Shown one piece after another: positions 22,666-35,000 of a stretch of DNA of 64,000 nucleotides. Numbering within the stretch: position 1 is the first letter of the stretch; the number at the start of each line of letters is the position of its first letter. The translations under genes and the position numbers were made by a program. Below the pieces are notes generated by a model. That model saw only the letters and a list, made by a program, of their open reading frames with translations. It was not told the DNA's origin and searched no databases. The stretch comes from Acheta domesticus. Its lineage: Eukaryota; Arthropoda; Insecta; Orthoptera; Gryllidae. The DNA lies in contig JAHLJT010009419.1 in NCBI GenBank assembly GCA_031308135.1, forward strand, positions 63,716,540-63,780,539, read 5' to 3'.

Positions 22666-24012
22666 CTTACAGTCCTGCAGTCCGCTCTGAATTCCAGGAA
22701 TAAAATATCTGCAATAGGTAGTTTGGCGGTACTAGCCGAATACAGCTTTGGACTAGTGGACTGGACTGAGCAAGAAATTCGTACCATGGATCGAAAAACC
22801 AGAAAACTGCTAACAATGCATCATGTTTCCCACCCTCGAGCTGATAGTAAATAGACTTTATGTGTCACGTAAGGAAGTAGGAAGAGGCCTCTAGACAAAT
22901 TGAGGCCTCCTGGCACAACGAAATAGTCGGGTTGAGGAAGTATGTAGTCAGCCATCAAGATGACCCTCTAATGAGGCAGGTCATGAAATCTGATCGAAGA
23001 ATGGGAAACAGAAGGCATTGTTAGTGTACAAGAAGCATTGCGAAGAAAACTAGGCAAGACACGTCGAATAACACAGACACTGAACATCTGATGCTGCTAA
23101 ACATGAAGTGTGAGACACAAAAAATGTTAAAGAAATCGTGGAGAGACAAACCACTACACGGAAAATACCTAAAAAGAATGGACAAGGTGCATATCAATAA
23201 AGATCAATCGTTTATGCGACTTAAAAGGGAAATAATGAAGCCAGAATCGGAAGCAGTTCTAGTAGCTGCTCAAAATCAGGTGTTGAGAACACGACATTAT
23301 TATAAAGCGGTTCTCAAAATTTCCCAAGATGATAAATGCCGCATTTGCCAGGAGCAAGTAGAAACCATATTGTCTCAGCTTGTCCAATTCTAGCAATGAC
23401 CGAATACCTGAAAAGACATGACAGGGTGTGTAGCTACTTCCACTGGCAGATGTGTACCGCTCTCGAAGTTCCAAACACATGCCCCAAGTGGTACGAACAC
23501 TCACCAAAACCGGTGACGTCTGTTGGATTGTGTACGATATTGTACGACCAACAAATTCAAACTGATCACACGATAGCGGCGAACAAACCGGATATAGTTA
23601 TCCGGGATTTGGCGAAAAACTAGCGTTTACTTGTCGGTGTTGCTGTACCTTGCGATCAAAACGTCGTTACCAAAGAGGCAGAGAAACGTCTTAAATACAA
23701 GAGTTTGGAAATCGAGATTAGCCGAATGTGGGGCGTAAAAGCACAGGTCGTACCGATTGTTATTTGGAGCTCTGGGATTTTTTCCGCAAAATTTGAGTAA
23801 GGACTTGTCTAAACTCCCCGGTAATTTAAAAGACTGGGTAGTGCAAGAAATTGTTTTATTTGGAACAGCCCACATTTTGCGCAAAGTATTGCAGAGACAC
23901 TGACAGTCACCGGATCTGCTCCTTAGGTAGCTGGTTGCAACCTGGAGTAGTTTATATTCAGCCGTCTCATAACATCTTTAGTCGTGATGTAGTGGAAAGA
24001 TAATAATAATAC
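22666..24012 (+). mobile_element. R4/Dong-like LINE copy 2, 5'-truncated, in the tail of copy 1
   Basis: Starts at a point equivalent to about 21314 of copy 1 (CTGCAGTCCGCTCTG shared), directly after the TAATAATAAAA tail of copy 1, and ends with its own AGATAATAATAATACT. It carries the knuckle, the KPDIVIRD endonuclease motif and the 3' untranslated region. It differs from copy 1 by many substitutions and indels that break the frame (for example near 22850, 22890, 23020 and 23370). The two copies are in tandem, the second having used the first copy's TAA tail as target. Confidence 0.88.
22672..23770 (+). pseudogene. Broken endonuclease region of LINE copy 2
   Basis: Only pieces of the frame survive: 23091-23393 (thumb to the first cysteines of the knuckle) and 23336-23623 (rest of the knuckle to KPDIVIRDLAKN followed by a stop). 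The PD-type endonuclease core is cut by a TAG near 23620 that copy 1 does not have. It is non-functional. Confidence 0.85.
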
Positions 24013-25595
24013 TAAATATTTGTATCTATGAATACAAATCAATTCGTAAGAAGTAGGTACTCTGTAATGCAAAGGTCCCAAAATAACAGTTAATACGTTG
24101 ATACTATATTTTACTCGTACCTAAGAAAACATGCACATTTTTAAAAATTTTAAATAAATTTGGGAGTATAAAATTGTCTAACTTCCCCAAATTACGAGTT
24201 TAAACTTAAAAGTTGCATACCTATGGTGGGGACTACGAGGGTCTCAGCATAGATTTTACGAATGTTAAGGAAATAGTTAGTATTTCGTTTTTTAGTATTT
24301 TTATTAAGAGAAACTTTCCTTACCTGATGTGATAGTTTCATCGTTATACGCATATCATAATGTAACATAACATTCTAAGATGTCGCCTTGCATAATCGCT
24401 TCCTGGAAACTACGCGTTCTCTTAATGTCCATTGTTATGAAATAAAAGAATAAATTTGAGTTGTCTGAACTCGTAGAATAAGAGACAATTGAGGGATGTG
24501 GCGTTGGTCGCCATGGGCATATGTTTGTTAAAGGCAGACTAGGTCGAGTTTTCCTAGAGTGTGGACGCCTCAATATGGCCGGCAATAGTGACAGGGCATT
24601 CTGGTTTAAAACCCATTTAGTAGCGACCTGTAGATATAGTAATTATGGAAAACACTGGGAAAGGTACTTCAGAAAATTAATCGGTAGTTCTCAACTAAGG
24701 AAGAAGATATTCGTGGAACCGCTGAAGATAACATTTGCTATTTGATTCTGGTTACATGAATTCACGAATAAAATATAATTTCTTAATATTTATATAATAA
24801 TTTTGCTTTGAGTTTAAACTTAGTGATCTTATTTAAATTACCTCAAAAGAGAAGCCAACGAACAGCGACGTTTGGTGGCTGGCAATGTAGATGCAGCTGA
24901 ATTTTACAGAAGTTATCAACAATCGCGGAAATCTACTTGTGCATACGCTGTTGCGGGCACATGTATGCAGTATTCGTACCACTCGTAAACACAGTGCTTC
25001 TTTGTTTTAGTATGTGCAGATGCAGAGAACAGTTGAGCATTCGAAACAAGATAAATGTTGATGTAGTTACCCCACCATACATCTTGTTCATACAATTTAA
25101 GGGCTTGAGACAGTAATGTGACAAACTGTGGCCGGAATCGATATATTAACATTTACGGATAACGAAAGTCCTGGTGTTACTCCTGTGGCTTGCTTGTTAC
25201 TGCGTCTAGCTCATTTACTGTAATTCTCCTATTTTATAAATTAAATTCTGACAGGGTGTCTAGATAATTTTTCCGTATTTGTGACATTTATTCAAACAAC
25301 ATAAAATAGGGAAAACATTAATTTTGTTTCTAAATATTTCTCGTAAAGTTGTAAGTCATGTTTCCTGTAATAAGAACATTCAGAAGACTATTTTGTGTAC
25401 CGAAACAGATTTCAGGTGCGCCAAAAGCGGTTTAGAGGACGTGACCTTGATTGGACATCGCAGTCAAGTTCACTAATTGATTGCAACAACTTCCGTTGAA
25501 ACAGCGGCAGAGTGCGTCATTGGATGCATCGCCGATGGCCTTTCCGCGTCCGCGCGCCCTTCGAGCAATCAACTAAAACCACGGGCGTCCTCGCG
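24013..25595. other. No recognised gene
   Basis: AT-rich and mixed sequence. One short open segment at 24824-24988 (plus) has a coding-like residue mix (for example EANEQRRLVAGNVDAAEFYR) but matches nothing I know. Nothing else is supported. Confidence 0.4.
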
Positions 25596-25730
25596 ACCCA
25601 CCCTTCGGCCCGCCCCTCCCCGCCCCTCCCCGCTCCTCCCCGCCCCTCCCCGCCCCACGCGGTCCCTGCGCCGCCTCGCCCCGTCTTGCCCCTCCCCGCC
25701 CGGCCCCACCCCGCCACACCGCGATCCGGT
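25596..25730. repeat. C-rich low-complexity tract
   Basis: Repeats of CCCGCCCCTCC-type words, followed by CGCC-rich sequence. The frames through it (25477-25881, 25512-25895) are proline/arginine low complexity and not genes. A compositional relative lies at 41860-42000. Confidence 0.8.
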
Positions 25731-25831
25731 AAACAGTGCGCATCTGCTGTCAGCTCCCACTGCCCTACTTGTCCAAATAACCCTCACCTTCCCGCCCTCC
25801 TGCGCTCCTTTTATTACTCCAATCTTTCTTA

Positions 25832-26262
25832 CCGGGAGAGGCGGCTCAGTGCATTTAAAGATGTCGCTGCCCTGCCTCTGACCGGGAGGACTTAGGTTCG
25901 AATCCCGACGGCGGCAGTATTTCCGACACTAGCTAGTCAGCTAGGTCGAATTCAGTCGCTGTCTGGAGAATGATTCTAGCGGTCGGCTGCTCTGATCGGT
26001 AGTTCTCCGCTTGTTTCTCCGATTAACACCAGGCGAATGCCGAAGCAGTACCTTAACAAACGGGCCACGGATCGCGCGCGATTTTTTCTTTCTCTTCCTT
26101 GCCCTATCCTCACCCCTAGCGCGCATACACACACACAAGAACATGCAATACACTGCCACATGCTGGGGGACCGGGGGCTTAGAGATTGCCCGGTCGTCGC
26201 GGTGCCGTGCTGGTGAGAGATACCTCGTTGCGGGAACCTTGCTAGTCGAGCCCGGAATCACT
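25832..26262 (+). mobile_element. tRNA-derived SINE, copy 1
   Basis: The head has a polymerase III A box (GCGGCTCAGTGC, 25841-25852) and a B box (GGTTCGAATCC, 25895-25905) spaced as in a tRNA. The body (CACCAGGCGAATGCC, GGGGGCTTAGAG, a (CA)n run near 26128) is shared with the copies at 56156-56670 (plus) and 30740-31110 (minus). It is non-coding and depends on a LINE for mobilisation. Confidence 0.8.
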
Positions 26263-27230
26263 TTTATTCAAATAATCCAATATTTCTCGCATTTTCACAC
26301 CCTATTTAGCCCGTACTTTGCCCTTCACCGCTACCTCCCGCCCTTTGTTGTACTTCTTCATTCTCCCCACTCTCATTCCTTCTCTGTCCACACCTATCCT
26401 ATAACTCTTCTATTCATTCCCCTTGTTTCCATTCTACAACGTCGCGCCCTCGGCCGTATCGATTAAGCACTCCTTATCCTCCATTCCCCTTTCCGCTTCC
26501 TTTCACACTCTCAATTATTCTGTAGTCATTCCCGCTGTTCACCTTTCTCTTTCTACATATCCTGCCATACGTCGCTTCGAGATTTTCGGCAACCTTGTCT
26601 CATCCGCTTGCTCTTGCCTTTATCGCTTCACATCCTCGTCCTGCCTTTGTGTTTCGCGCTCTGTTTTCTGCATTCTGTTTTACATCATTGAGATCCATTA
26701 TCTTTTATGCACTCTCTTGCTATTTCCCCTTCCATCATCAACGCGCATTAGTCACTCATTCCCACTCTCTCAATATACCTCATTCTATTTCTCGTATTGT
26801 CCGCTCTTTTTGCACTCCCCAACTTCTCGCTGGACCTCACAATTACCCGTTCTTCTTCTTCTTCACTCACTCAACCTTTTCAACTGACCTCCTCCGCTTT
26901 CTCACCCCCACCCTCCTCACATAAACCAGGCTTCTCCGTCTCTTTTACGCTTATCCCACACCTTGTCTCAAGAGTTTCTTCTCCCTTTGTTTGCATAGGC
27001 TTCCGCGGCCGGAGTTTGTATTGTCTAGGGTCGCGTCTCTGTTGTGGTGGCTGACTTTTCGGCCAACATGTTGTGGCGTACCTTTGAGCGTAGTGCTGCT
27101 TCTTCTCCCTTTGCCTATTCTCACCCACAGTCGACTTTACACACGTTTCACACGCTTCGCCTTCCATGCCATCACCACGCTACTTTCTTCGCTTCGCCCG
27201 AGATCGCAACGCTTCTTAACTAGTCTCAAT
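26263..27230. other. Pyrimidine-rich plus-strand block
   Basis: About 1 kb of strongly C/T-biased plus strand. Long low-complexity frames (26011-26466, 26423-26887, 26595-26924) are Ser/Phe/Leu/Pro-rich and arise from the bias. No exon, domain or repeat unit could be defined. Confidence 0.5.
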
Positions 27231-28979
27231 TTACAGCGTTTAAAATTACAGCACAGATCAACTGACAAGTTGATTGATTCAACTAATACTCTGAATGTCA
27301 TTATTGGCTATATCCATTACTAGAGTCAGCAGAAAAAATATAAATTATGAATGATTACCATGCCGTTGCTCTACTTATTTTTGCATTATTTACATCATTC
27401 GAATTATAAATTTGTGTTTTATTAGAAATGTAGTTTTTCTGCTTATTTAAGATCGCGTTAACTACATGGTCTCTAGCGACCATTCTTGATTTAACGTTAG
27501 GAGTATCTGTAAACTAAATGAAGTGATATGGTGATGAAAAGGGGTGAAATGACAAACAGAGATACAACCATGCCCAAGGCGGCACTTGAATCCGCGATTC
27601 TTCTGCTCAAAATCGAAACGGCACTACTGACTTAGCGATCTCATCCATCCGGATTGGCAAATGTCATATCTATTACTCGTGTGATGGTGTATCCACGTGG
27701 TATTTTTACTGTTATGGTTGATCTTTAGGGTCAATAATGCGATGAAGGATAGTTGATTCAATTCTAAATCTATCAGTTGGAAAGTTTACGATTTATTAAC
27801 TTGAAACACGACAAGAACTTCACTGAATTTATAAAACTTAGGTACTAGATTATAAATAAAGAAGATATGAGTGTTTTCTCACACGTAATTAGATAAAATA
27901 TTGGTCAAAAAGTAATATGATTCAGCATCAAAGTACAATGATAAAAACGGTATTGTCTCATGTAATTTTTTCGTTAACCAAGTAATACAAACAGCCAAGT
28001 GATGTGGAGCAAAGAAAATACAGCTCCCACATTTAAAATTTGCGTTTCGTTGTGCTGTACAATTTGGCTTGTGAATAATTTCCAAAGACTTGTTAACATA
28101 TGCCTAATAACTATACATACAATTAATAATATGTACTTAATTGAAGATCATAATGAAATAAAAAATAATAATGAATAATAATGCAATAAAATAATGTAAA
28201 ACTTTCCAACGTGTATCATACAAGAGATATCTCTCTCACACCAAACCACTCGATTCAAACTGCAACGAGAGATGATATTGTACGCAACCCCTCTACTCAC
28301 TGACGTGAACCATGAATGCTGCCCATTGATAAGGACGGTCATTATGCTTTTGATAATCTCCCTATTCACGTGAGCTTGCGTGTTGCCGCGCTGTAAAGTG
28401 GATGCGCGCGCTCGCAAAGGCGCTGAGGGAGGGACGCATGCGATCGCAGACGGCGGAGAGGAGGGTCAGGCGTGAGGTATCGCAACAATAATACAGGGCA
28501 CCACTCGCTAACTACCATTCAAAGGAAAACGACGGTGGGTCGAGCTAGCCAGATAGAGGAGGACAGAGAGAGCTGTTAAAAGGTCTTTTACTTGCTCCTT
28601 GAGATGGGTTTCTCTTGCCTCGCATGCACTCGTTAGTTGAGTACATCTATAATGGATGGCCTTCCAATTGTACCTTCCTCTACAATCTCATGTAGAATTT
28701 TATGATGTTTTTTTTAATTTGTGCTACGTTTCTACTCTAAGAAACCAGTCACTAGTATTGCTAGCACAGAGTACAACTTTTCGTTTGGGTAAACCAGCAA
28801 ACGTATTTGTCAGAAAACGTGTTCAACGAACTTTGTTCAATCAGTTTTGCGCACCGGGTTTCGTGCAAACACTATTGTCACTGGTTATTTCAGTTCTAAG
28901 GAAGGGTGAAGCCAGTCTTCATTACTGTTGCGTCTTGGACGTTGAATAAACACAACTATTCTTACTACCGAAAAAAAAT
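27231..28979. other. AT-rich region, no gene recognised apart from a SINE
   Basis: Apart from the SINE at 27515-27660 this is AT-rich. A short GC-rich purine patch lies near 28380-28460. The frames 28148-28417 (minus) and 28656-28949 (plus) show no family resemblance. Confidence 0.4.
27515..27660 (-). mobile_element. tRNA-derived SINE (second type), minus strand
   Basis: On the minus strand a tRNA-like head reads TCGCTAAGTCAGTAGTGCC (A box, plus 27620-27638), then GAGCAGAAGAATCGC, then GGATTCAAGTGCC (B box, plus 27581-27593). A non-tRNA tail follows, CTTGGGCATGGTTGT and TGTCATTTCACCCC. Both box spacing and tail order fit tRNA-derived SINEs of arthropods. It shares no tail with the SINE at 25832. 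Confidence 0.65.
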
Positions 28980-30739
28980 TCAGATTCGGTAAAAATTCGC
29001 AGGTGGGAGAGTTAAATAAATTTTTGATAACTAAAGTTGAATACAACTCGGACGCAGAAAATTAAAAAATTAAATTAAAAATATCAATATAAGATATTTT
29101 GAATAATAATAATATTAATAAGAAGAAGAAGAAGAAGGAGTAGGTGCTGGCGGAGACTGTCGTAGTGTTGGTAAATGTACAGAGTAGGTGGAAGCGGCAT
29201 GGTCGACAATCAAGACACGGACAATGGAGAATACTACAATGGAACACGGAGTTCTGTCCGTAGGGTGAGAGGAGTAATGTTAGAGGTGGTGAAGACGATG
29301 GAGGGAACTGTCAAAAGCGATGACACGTAAACGCCAATGAGATGTATGAACGGGTACGTTGAGGATGTCAGGGGCGGTGGTAACACAAGAAGCGAACGTC
29401 CACGAAAGCAGCGAGTGTTGGAGGAGCGGTGCGACTAGCGAAGGAGGCGACGATGATGGGGACTGGGGGGATGGGCGACTTTTAAAGGTCCAACGGCAAG
29501 AGAGCGCTGAATGGACGCATTGAGTTTGGTGGTAGGAGCGAGCTACGTTTGGCGACGTAGGTAGATGATCGGCGAGGTTTGCGGGAGTGGAGAGACTGTG
29601 ACAAAGCTGTGGGTGGCGCGAGAGTGGCAGAGGTGGTCGGGTCAAGTTTAGTGTTGGAGGTCGCGTAGGCAAAGGCAGAGAAATGTTGGTGAAGGCGGAG
29701 GAGTAGGACAATAATGTTCGGAGCAAGAGGAACGGGACGATGTTGACGGGCATGACGGAGATGTGGTGAAGTTGAAGGGAGAGAGCGAGTTGGGCGGGTT
29801 GATTACGGCTTCAAAAGCGAGGCTAGGTTGTCACGAGTGGCCGGGAATAACAATGTTAGTGACTATTTTTATGGTGGAGGAAGAAGCGATACGATTGTAG
29901 TGTAGTTTAGCGTGGCAAGTATTACTGAAGAGGGTATCAAGTTTTGGGGGCAATGAAAGGAGAGTGAAAGTTAACAAAAGAGGTGAGAACGTGATGAGGT
30001 GTGCGGAATTAGCGGAAGCGAGGGGAACAGGGGATATGGGAAAATTGTATACACCTCGGTGTGAGTGGCGCCGATGGCGACATGATCATGAATTCGGCGG
30101 CGGTGTTGGTAGAAGCATCGAGAGGTTGGCGGGAGTGGTGGTGGGATGAGTGGGGGCATGCAGTTGTAAGATAGGGTCTGTGACGACTATGATGAAAGGA
30201 AAGGGGACGCGCGCGGTAATGTTGGGGGAAGAGAGGCGACAGTGATGGGAGGAAAATATCGAGTGGGGAGTCGACAGGGAGGGGAATGGAAGGAGCGAGA
30301 TGGGTGTGGTGAGGTTGGTGGCGATGGTTGTAGGAGCGAGAAAAGGTTGGTGGCAGTGGCAGGGGTGTAGTGACTTCGGCAAAAGGGGAGCGGAGGGGCA
30401 GACCAAGGTGAACGGAGGTGGTGGGAGAAGCGGTACGATTTCGGTGGCGGGGTCGAGGGTGAGGTGAGTTTGGCAGGAGTGTTGGAGCGGAGGAGATGTG
30501 GAAGGAGCAGTGAGAGAAGCGTGTCGTGATCAGTGGCGTGGGCGGCAAGGTGGAAGGAGGCAGGGCGAGGTGAACGGATGGTTGATGCAGCAGGTAGAGT
30601 TCGACCGCGCTAACAGGGGCAGGGCGGGGACTACAGAAGTGATACAAGGTTGATAGGAGGAGCTAGTGCAAAAATGGGTTGAGGTGGGTGGTCGGTGAAG
30701 AAGTGTAGTAGGTTACGGTTGATTGGTTGTTAGTAATTC
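28980..30739. other. Purine-rich (G-rich) plus-strand block
   Basis: Strongly G/A-biased plus strand beginning with a (GAA)n-like run near 29120. It is full of words such as GGTGGTGG, GGAGTGG and GGCGGG and resembles a decayed form of the minisatellite that follows at 31200. Minus-strand frames (29280-29753, 30009-30647) are Pro/Ser/His low complexity and are by-products of the bias. Confidence 0.55.
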
Positions 30740-31110
30740 CGTGCGCGTCAACTGTGAGGGTCATTAGTCCCCTAAGTGTACCAGTGCACGTTTTTGCTCG
30801 TGAGGTGGGGAGGTCTTCCCCCGCTGGATGGCGAGATCTGGCACTACCCTCCCCGTCGGCTAGCTGGACTTACCCATCCAAATATTTCCCACCGCCCCAG
30901 CCGGGACAAGTTAAAAGCCCCCGACTCGTCGCACGGCATATATGATAGTGTAATGCATGTTAGTGGTAGTGTGTAAGGGAAGAGGATAGGACAAGGAAGA
31001 TGTAGAAAAGGTCGCGTGCGGTCCGAGGCTCATTTGTTAGGGTACTGCTCCGGCATCCGCCTGGTGTTGATCGTATGAGGGTACGCTAGAGAGGCAACTT
31101 GAGTGGCGGC
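30740..31110 (-). mobile_element. tRNA-derived SINE body, copy 3, minus strand
   Basis: The reverse complement contains GATCAACACCAGGCGGATGC, GGAGCAGTACCCTAACAAA, a CCTTGTCCTATCCTCTTCCC stretch and GAGTCGGGGGCTT, in the same order as the copies at 25832 and 56156. It ends with GGGGACTAATGACC, which resembles the GGGACCAATGACC near the 3' end of the copy at 56156. The tRNA head is not clear, so it is probably 5'-truncated or decayed. Confidence 0.7.
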
Positions 31111-31199
31111 GTTGGATGGAGCGTGTCAAGTACTCAGGTTGTGATGGTGGGAGTAAGGGCAATAGATCGACGGGAGTAATGGCGGGAGGAGCGGAGAAA

Positions 31200-32085
31200 G
31201 GTTAGTAGGAATTAGGCAATGTTGTACAATGGTCGAGAGAGGGGGGAGGACGGGAAGAGAGAGACGGGAGTGGTGGTGTGTGTTTATGATGGTAGCGAGA
31301 GGGAAGGAGGGTGGAGCGGTCGAGAGCGGAGGCGGTAGCGGGACAAAGGTGGCGGGAGGGGCGGGTTTATGGCGATGTTGGCGTTGGGAAATGGGCAGTA
31401 AGAGGAGTGATCGAGATGCCCGGGGCGGGAGAAGGTAGCGGGAGTGACGGGGCTATGACGATGTTGGCGGGTGGGAAGACGACTGTCAAAGCGTGTAGCG
31501 CCGCGGCGGGCCGAGGCAGATGGTGGGAGAGTGACGACGCTGTTGGAAGGGAAGGGGGCTGAGAGAGAAGTGATCTAGCGCGAGGCGGGGATGGGGCGGG
31601 AGTGTGACGAGGTTGGCTGGAGGGAAGACGACTGTCGAAGCGGTCTAGCGCGTAAGCGGGCCGAGGGAGATGGTGGGGGGGACAATGCTGTTGGGAGGGA
31701 AGGGGGCTGAGGAAGAAGTGGTCTAGCGCAGGGCGGGGGTGGGGCGGGAGTGTGACGATGCGGGCGGCAGGGATGGGTCTCAGGAAGAAGCGGTCTAGCG
31801 TTGGGCGTTGGTGGTGGCGAGGGTGGGGCGAGAGTGGGAATGGGGGTGACGATGCTGTCGGATGGGAAGAGGGCTGAGAAAGAAGCGGTCTAGCGCGGGA
31901 CAAAGATGGGGCGGGAGAATGGCGATGTGGGAGGAACTGAGGAAGAAACGGCGTAGCGTGGGGCGGGGATGGGGCGGGAGAGTGACGATGTGGGAGGGGC
32001 CGAGGAAGAAGCGGCGTAGCGTGGGGCGGGGATGGGGCGGGAGAGTGACGATGTGGGAGGGGCCGAGGAAGAAGCGGTGAAGCCG
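31200..32085. repeat. G-rich minisatellite (copy B) with a longer-period part
   Basis: The right part (about 31890-32085) has three 63-bp units of the kind at 250-890. To the left (31440-31800) a longer period of about 150 bp is visible: GGGAAGACGACTGTC recurs at about 31474 and 31621, and GGGCCGAGG-type words at about 31506 and 31658. Duplicon A starts, at the window edge, in the middle of this pattern. Frames through it are spurious. Confidence 0.85.
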
Positions 32086-35000
32086 TGGGGCGCGGCGCGG
32101 GGTGGCGGCGGGGGCGCTGCGCCCGTTGCGCGCGACCGCTCCTTTCCGGGCGCCGCCGCCGCCGCGCTGCGCCGTTTCGAGCGGCCGCGTCGCCGCGCGT
32201 CTTTGTGCCGAGGCGGAGGCAGAAGCGGGGGTGCGGGTGGGCGCTTCGAGCTCATCACTTAACGGGCGCTGCCGAGCACAAAAGCCTAGGGGCCCCCAGA
32301 CAGCCATTGTTGCTCGCATCCCTCGCGCGGTCAACGGCGATACAAGGAATGCTGCATTTATGCGAGTGGAAACCTCAAAACAAGACGCAACTGCACGCAA
32401 TTTGGCAACGTAACTGTTTCAAAAATTATTTTATTTTTAGGTGTAAATAGTTCTTTCAAGAGCGTATAGGTACATACTAATTATAAAATATATTATAAAC
32501 ATGTTTTCGTATATAATTATATGCATGTATTCGTATCTGAGTAGAAAAAAAGGAGATTAGTCTGTAATCTGTTTGTTACTAGAAACGTTTATAATTGCTT
32601 CAAATTATAAATTGAGAAAATGACAATTGTTTTCTGGTGAAGTATTAAATAATTCACACATTTTCAAGAATATGTGGAAATCTTATCTAGATGAAATAAT
32701 GAAGAAACATTGATTATTTGAGGAGGAGTTCTTAAAGTATGTTAAAAATCTGACAGAAAGATAGAGAACCAACTGTCCGCTTTGTTTCGCAGATGATTTT
32801 AGTTGCTTATTTCTAGGTTATGCTATTGACTAATATTTCATCTGATTAGTTATCAAAATGTCTAATAAGAATAAAGAATGGAGATTTTGCGTCTTACAGA
32901 ACGTGAAAATTTGTCATTCACTGAAAGTGCCACGTGATCTAGATTTTAATCTAAAAACATACGTCACGTATAAGAGATTTGTAATGATAGAAAAAACTTA
33001 TATAATGAATGATCCATTAAAACTGTTATAATAAATTATTATGAACTTGGTTCTTTAAGTTAAAAATTGGTGTATGGTTCGTAAAACCAGGATATTTGTG
33101 ACCATGAATTACGATATAAAACGAGCTCTTATCCAATTGGGAACTTAAGTGATGTCATGAATATATTTCTTTTTTAAATCAATGATATTTTAATTGCTCT
33201 CTTTTCAGGAATGATTGAGAAAAAAGTGCTTCGTCGTTCGTCTTGAATTCGCACAAAGCGTTCATTTATGCGGCAGACACTAATGGTCTTGAACGACAAA
33301 TTCAGTTTGGGAAAACTACTTCTTGTTGCATATGTTAGAAATGGAATTAATGAACAATTCTTTGTAGCAAAATCCTTTTATTATCTATATATCGATCCTT
33401 ATGAACTATTTTTTTAATTTAAGAGCAATGAAAGCTTACTAAACAGGATAAGAATAAATTCGAAGGTTGAGGTCGACAAACTATTACTTGAGATATTATG
33501 TCTTTTTTGTCCTGCCGTTGAAACACAGTTCTTTCCAGAACTAGTGAAAATCCTTAGCTTTTGTTGTTGGGTAAAAAGAGAGAGAAGAAAGGGAACGCGG
33601 TGTATCTGCTGCAGAAAAAAAGTCTCAAAGGAGCAAGAGGAAACAGAATGAAGGCAACTTGGACCTCTCAGTTGGACGAGGTACCCGAGGCACTAAATAC
33701 TTTTACGAGGCACGACACAGTCGTTAGTGGGACATCGACACACCTTCTCTGTCGCCGCCTTTCGTTGTCTTACAGAAGGAAGCGCATTCGAGGCATTTCT
33801 TTTTCTGTACGAGACTCCAGCTTCCAATCTCCTCCTTTAAACAAGAATTGTTACATGCTAAAATGTCTGCTTGTTCTAAATATTTCTATAAGAAAGAGTG
33901 AATAATAAAAAGTGAAAAGCATTTCTTCTCGTTTTCGGAATTTGCGAGAAGTATAAATATAGACTGTGGTGCTGAGAATCACTTCATAGGATTACAAAAT
34001 ACCATTAGTTTATAATTTTTATTAAATAACTTATACTAAAAATCATTTTAAAATATCTCACTCAAGCCCATATCGCTGAAGACAAAGAGATAAATCATCT
34101 GGATGTGTAATTTCTTTTTTTGTATGTTTATCCATTTAATTACAGAACAATTGGCAAACGTTTTCTCGCACGCTCTTTATATCATCGCGGTAGATGAGTA
34201 TATTTTATAACAATTGAATTTTGTTGAAAAACAATCTTTTTAACAGGATTTGTTTCGTATGATTTGAAGAAATTTAAAAATAATTTCCGACATTGATAAC
34301 GTTCGAGTCAAAGAAGTAAACTAAACTTTTGAGAAAAGAGATATGCTACACAGAGAGTTACACAAATTCAAATGAACTAGGTTTTTGAGAAATTTTTATT
34401 TTTTTCATATTTTAATAATTTTCGTTGACTTACAACAATGACATGAAACTTAATTTCTATTTTTCGTCTAGTATGATTTTGTTAACTCTTAACTATGGAC
34501 ATGAAAATTTGAGAACGCGAAAACAGACATGGAGACAATTTGACTCTTCTCATAATATTTTTATTTTTACAATCTTACGATTCAATATTTCATTTGTAAT
34601 TTAGTAACATCCATTATTTGCAATTGTGTGCTAACAGCATTTCATAAAAAATTGATTATTCAAAAAACTGACGGAAATTTCTATCAAATTCAATCCATTT
34701 TTCATCACTCACAGTGTTTATTAATAATAATATAATGTTTAATACAATGTATTTATAATAAATAATTACTTCTTGTGAAATCCTAAGAAATGAAATTAGG
34801 ACACACTGCTATTTTATACAACAGAGGCGTAAGTGATATTCGTCCATATATATTATATCAACGTTAAACTTTATTCCTCCTTGATGTCATTAAATTATAT
34901 TTTCTGTTCGTCTAACATCTTGTAATGCTTTTTCGCACTTCTCGCAGCTGAATATTCAGTAATCATATTTCCATTTATTCCCTTACAATATTTTTGGTCA

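Noticed and set aside
29280..30647. Pro/Ser/His-rich minus-strand frames of 157 and 212 residues
   Set aside because: They are the complement of a G-rich degenerate block; the absence of stops is explained by base composition.
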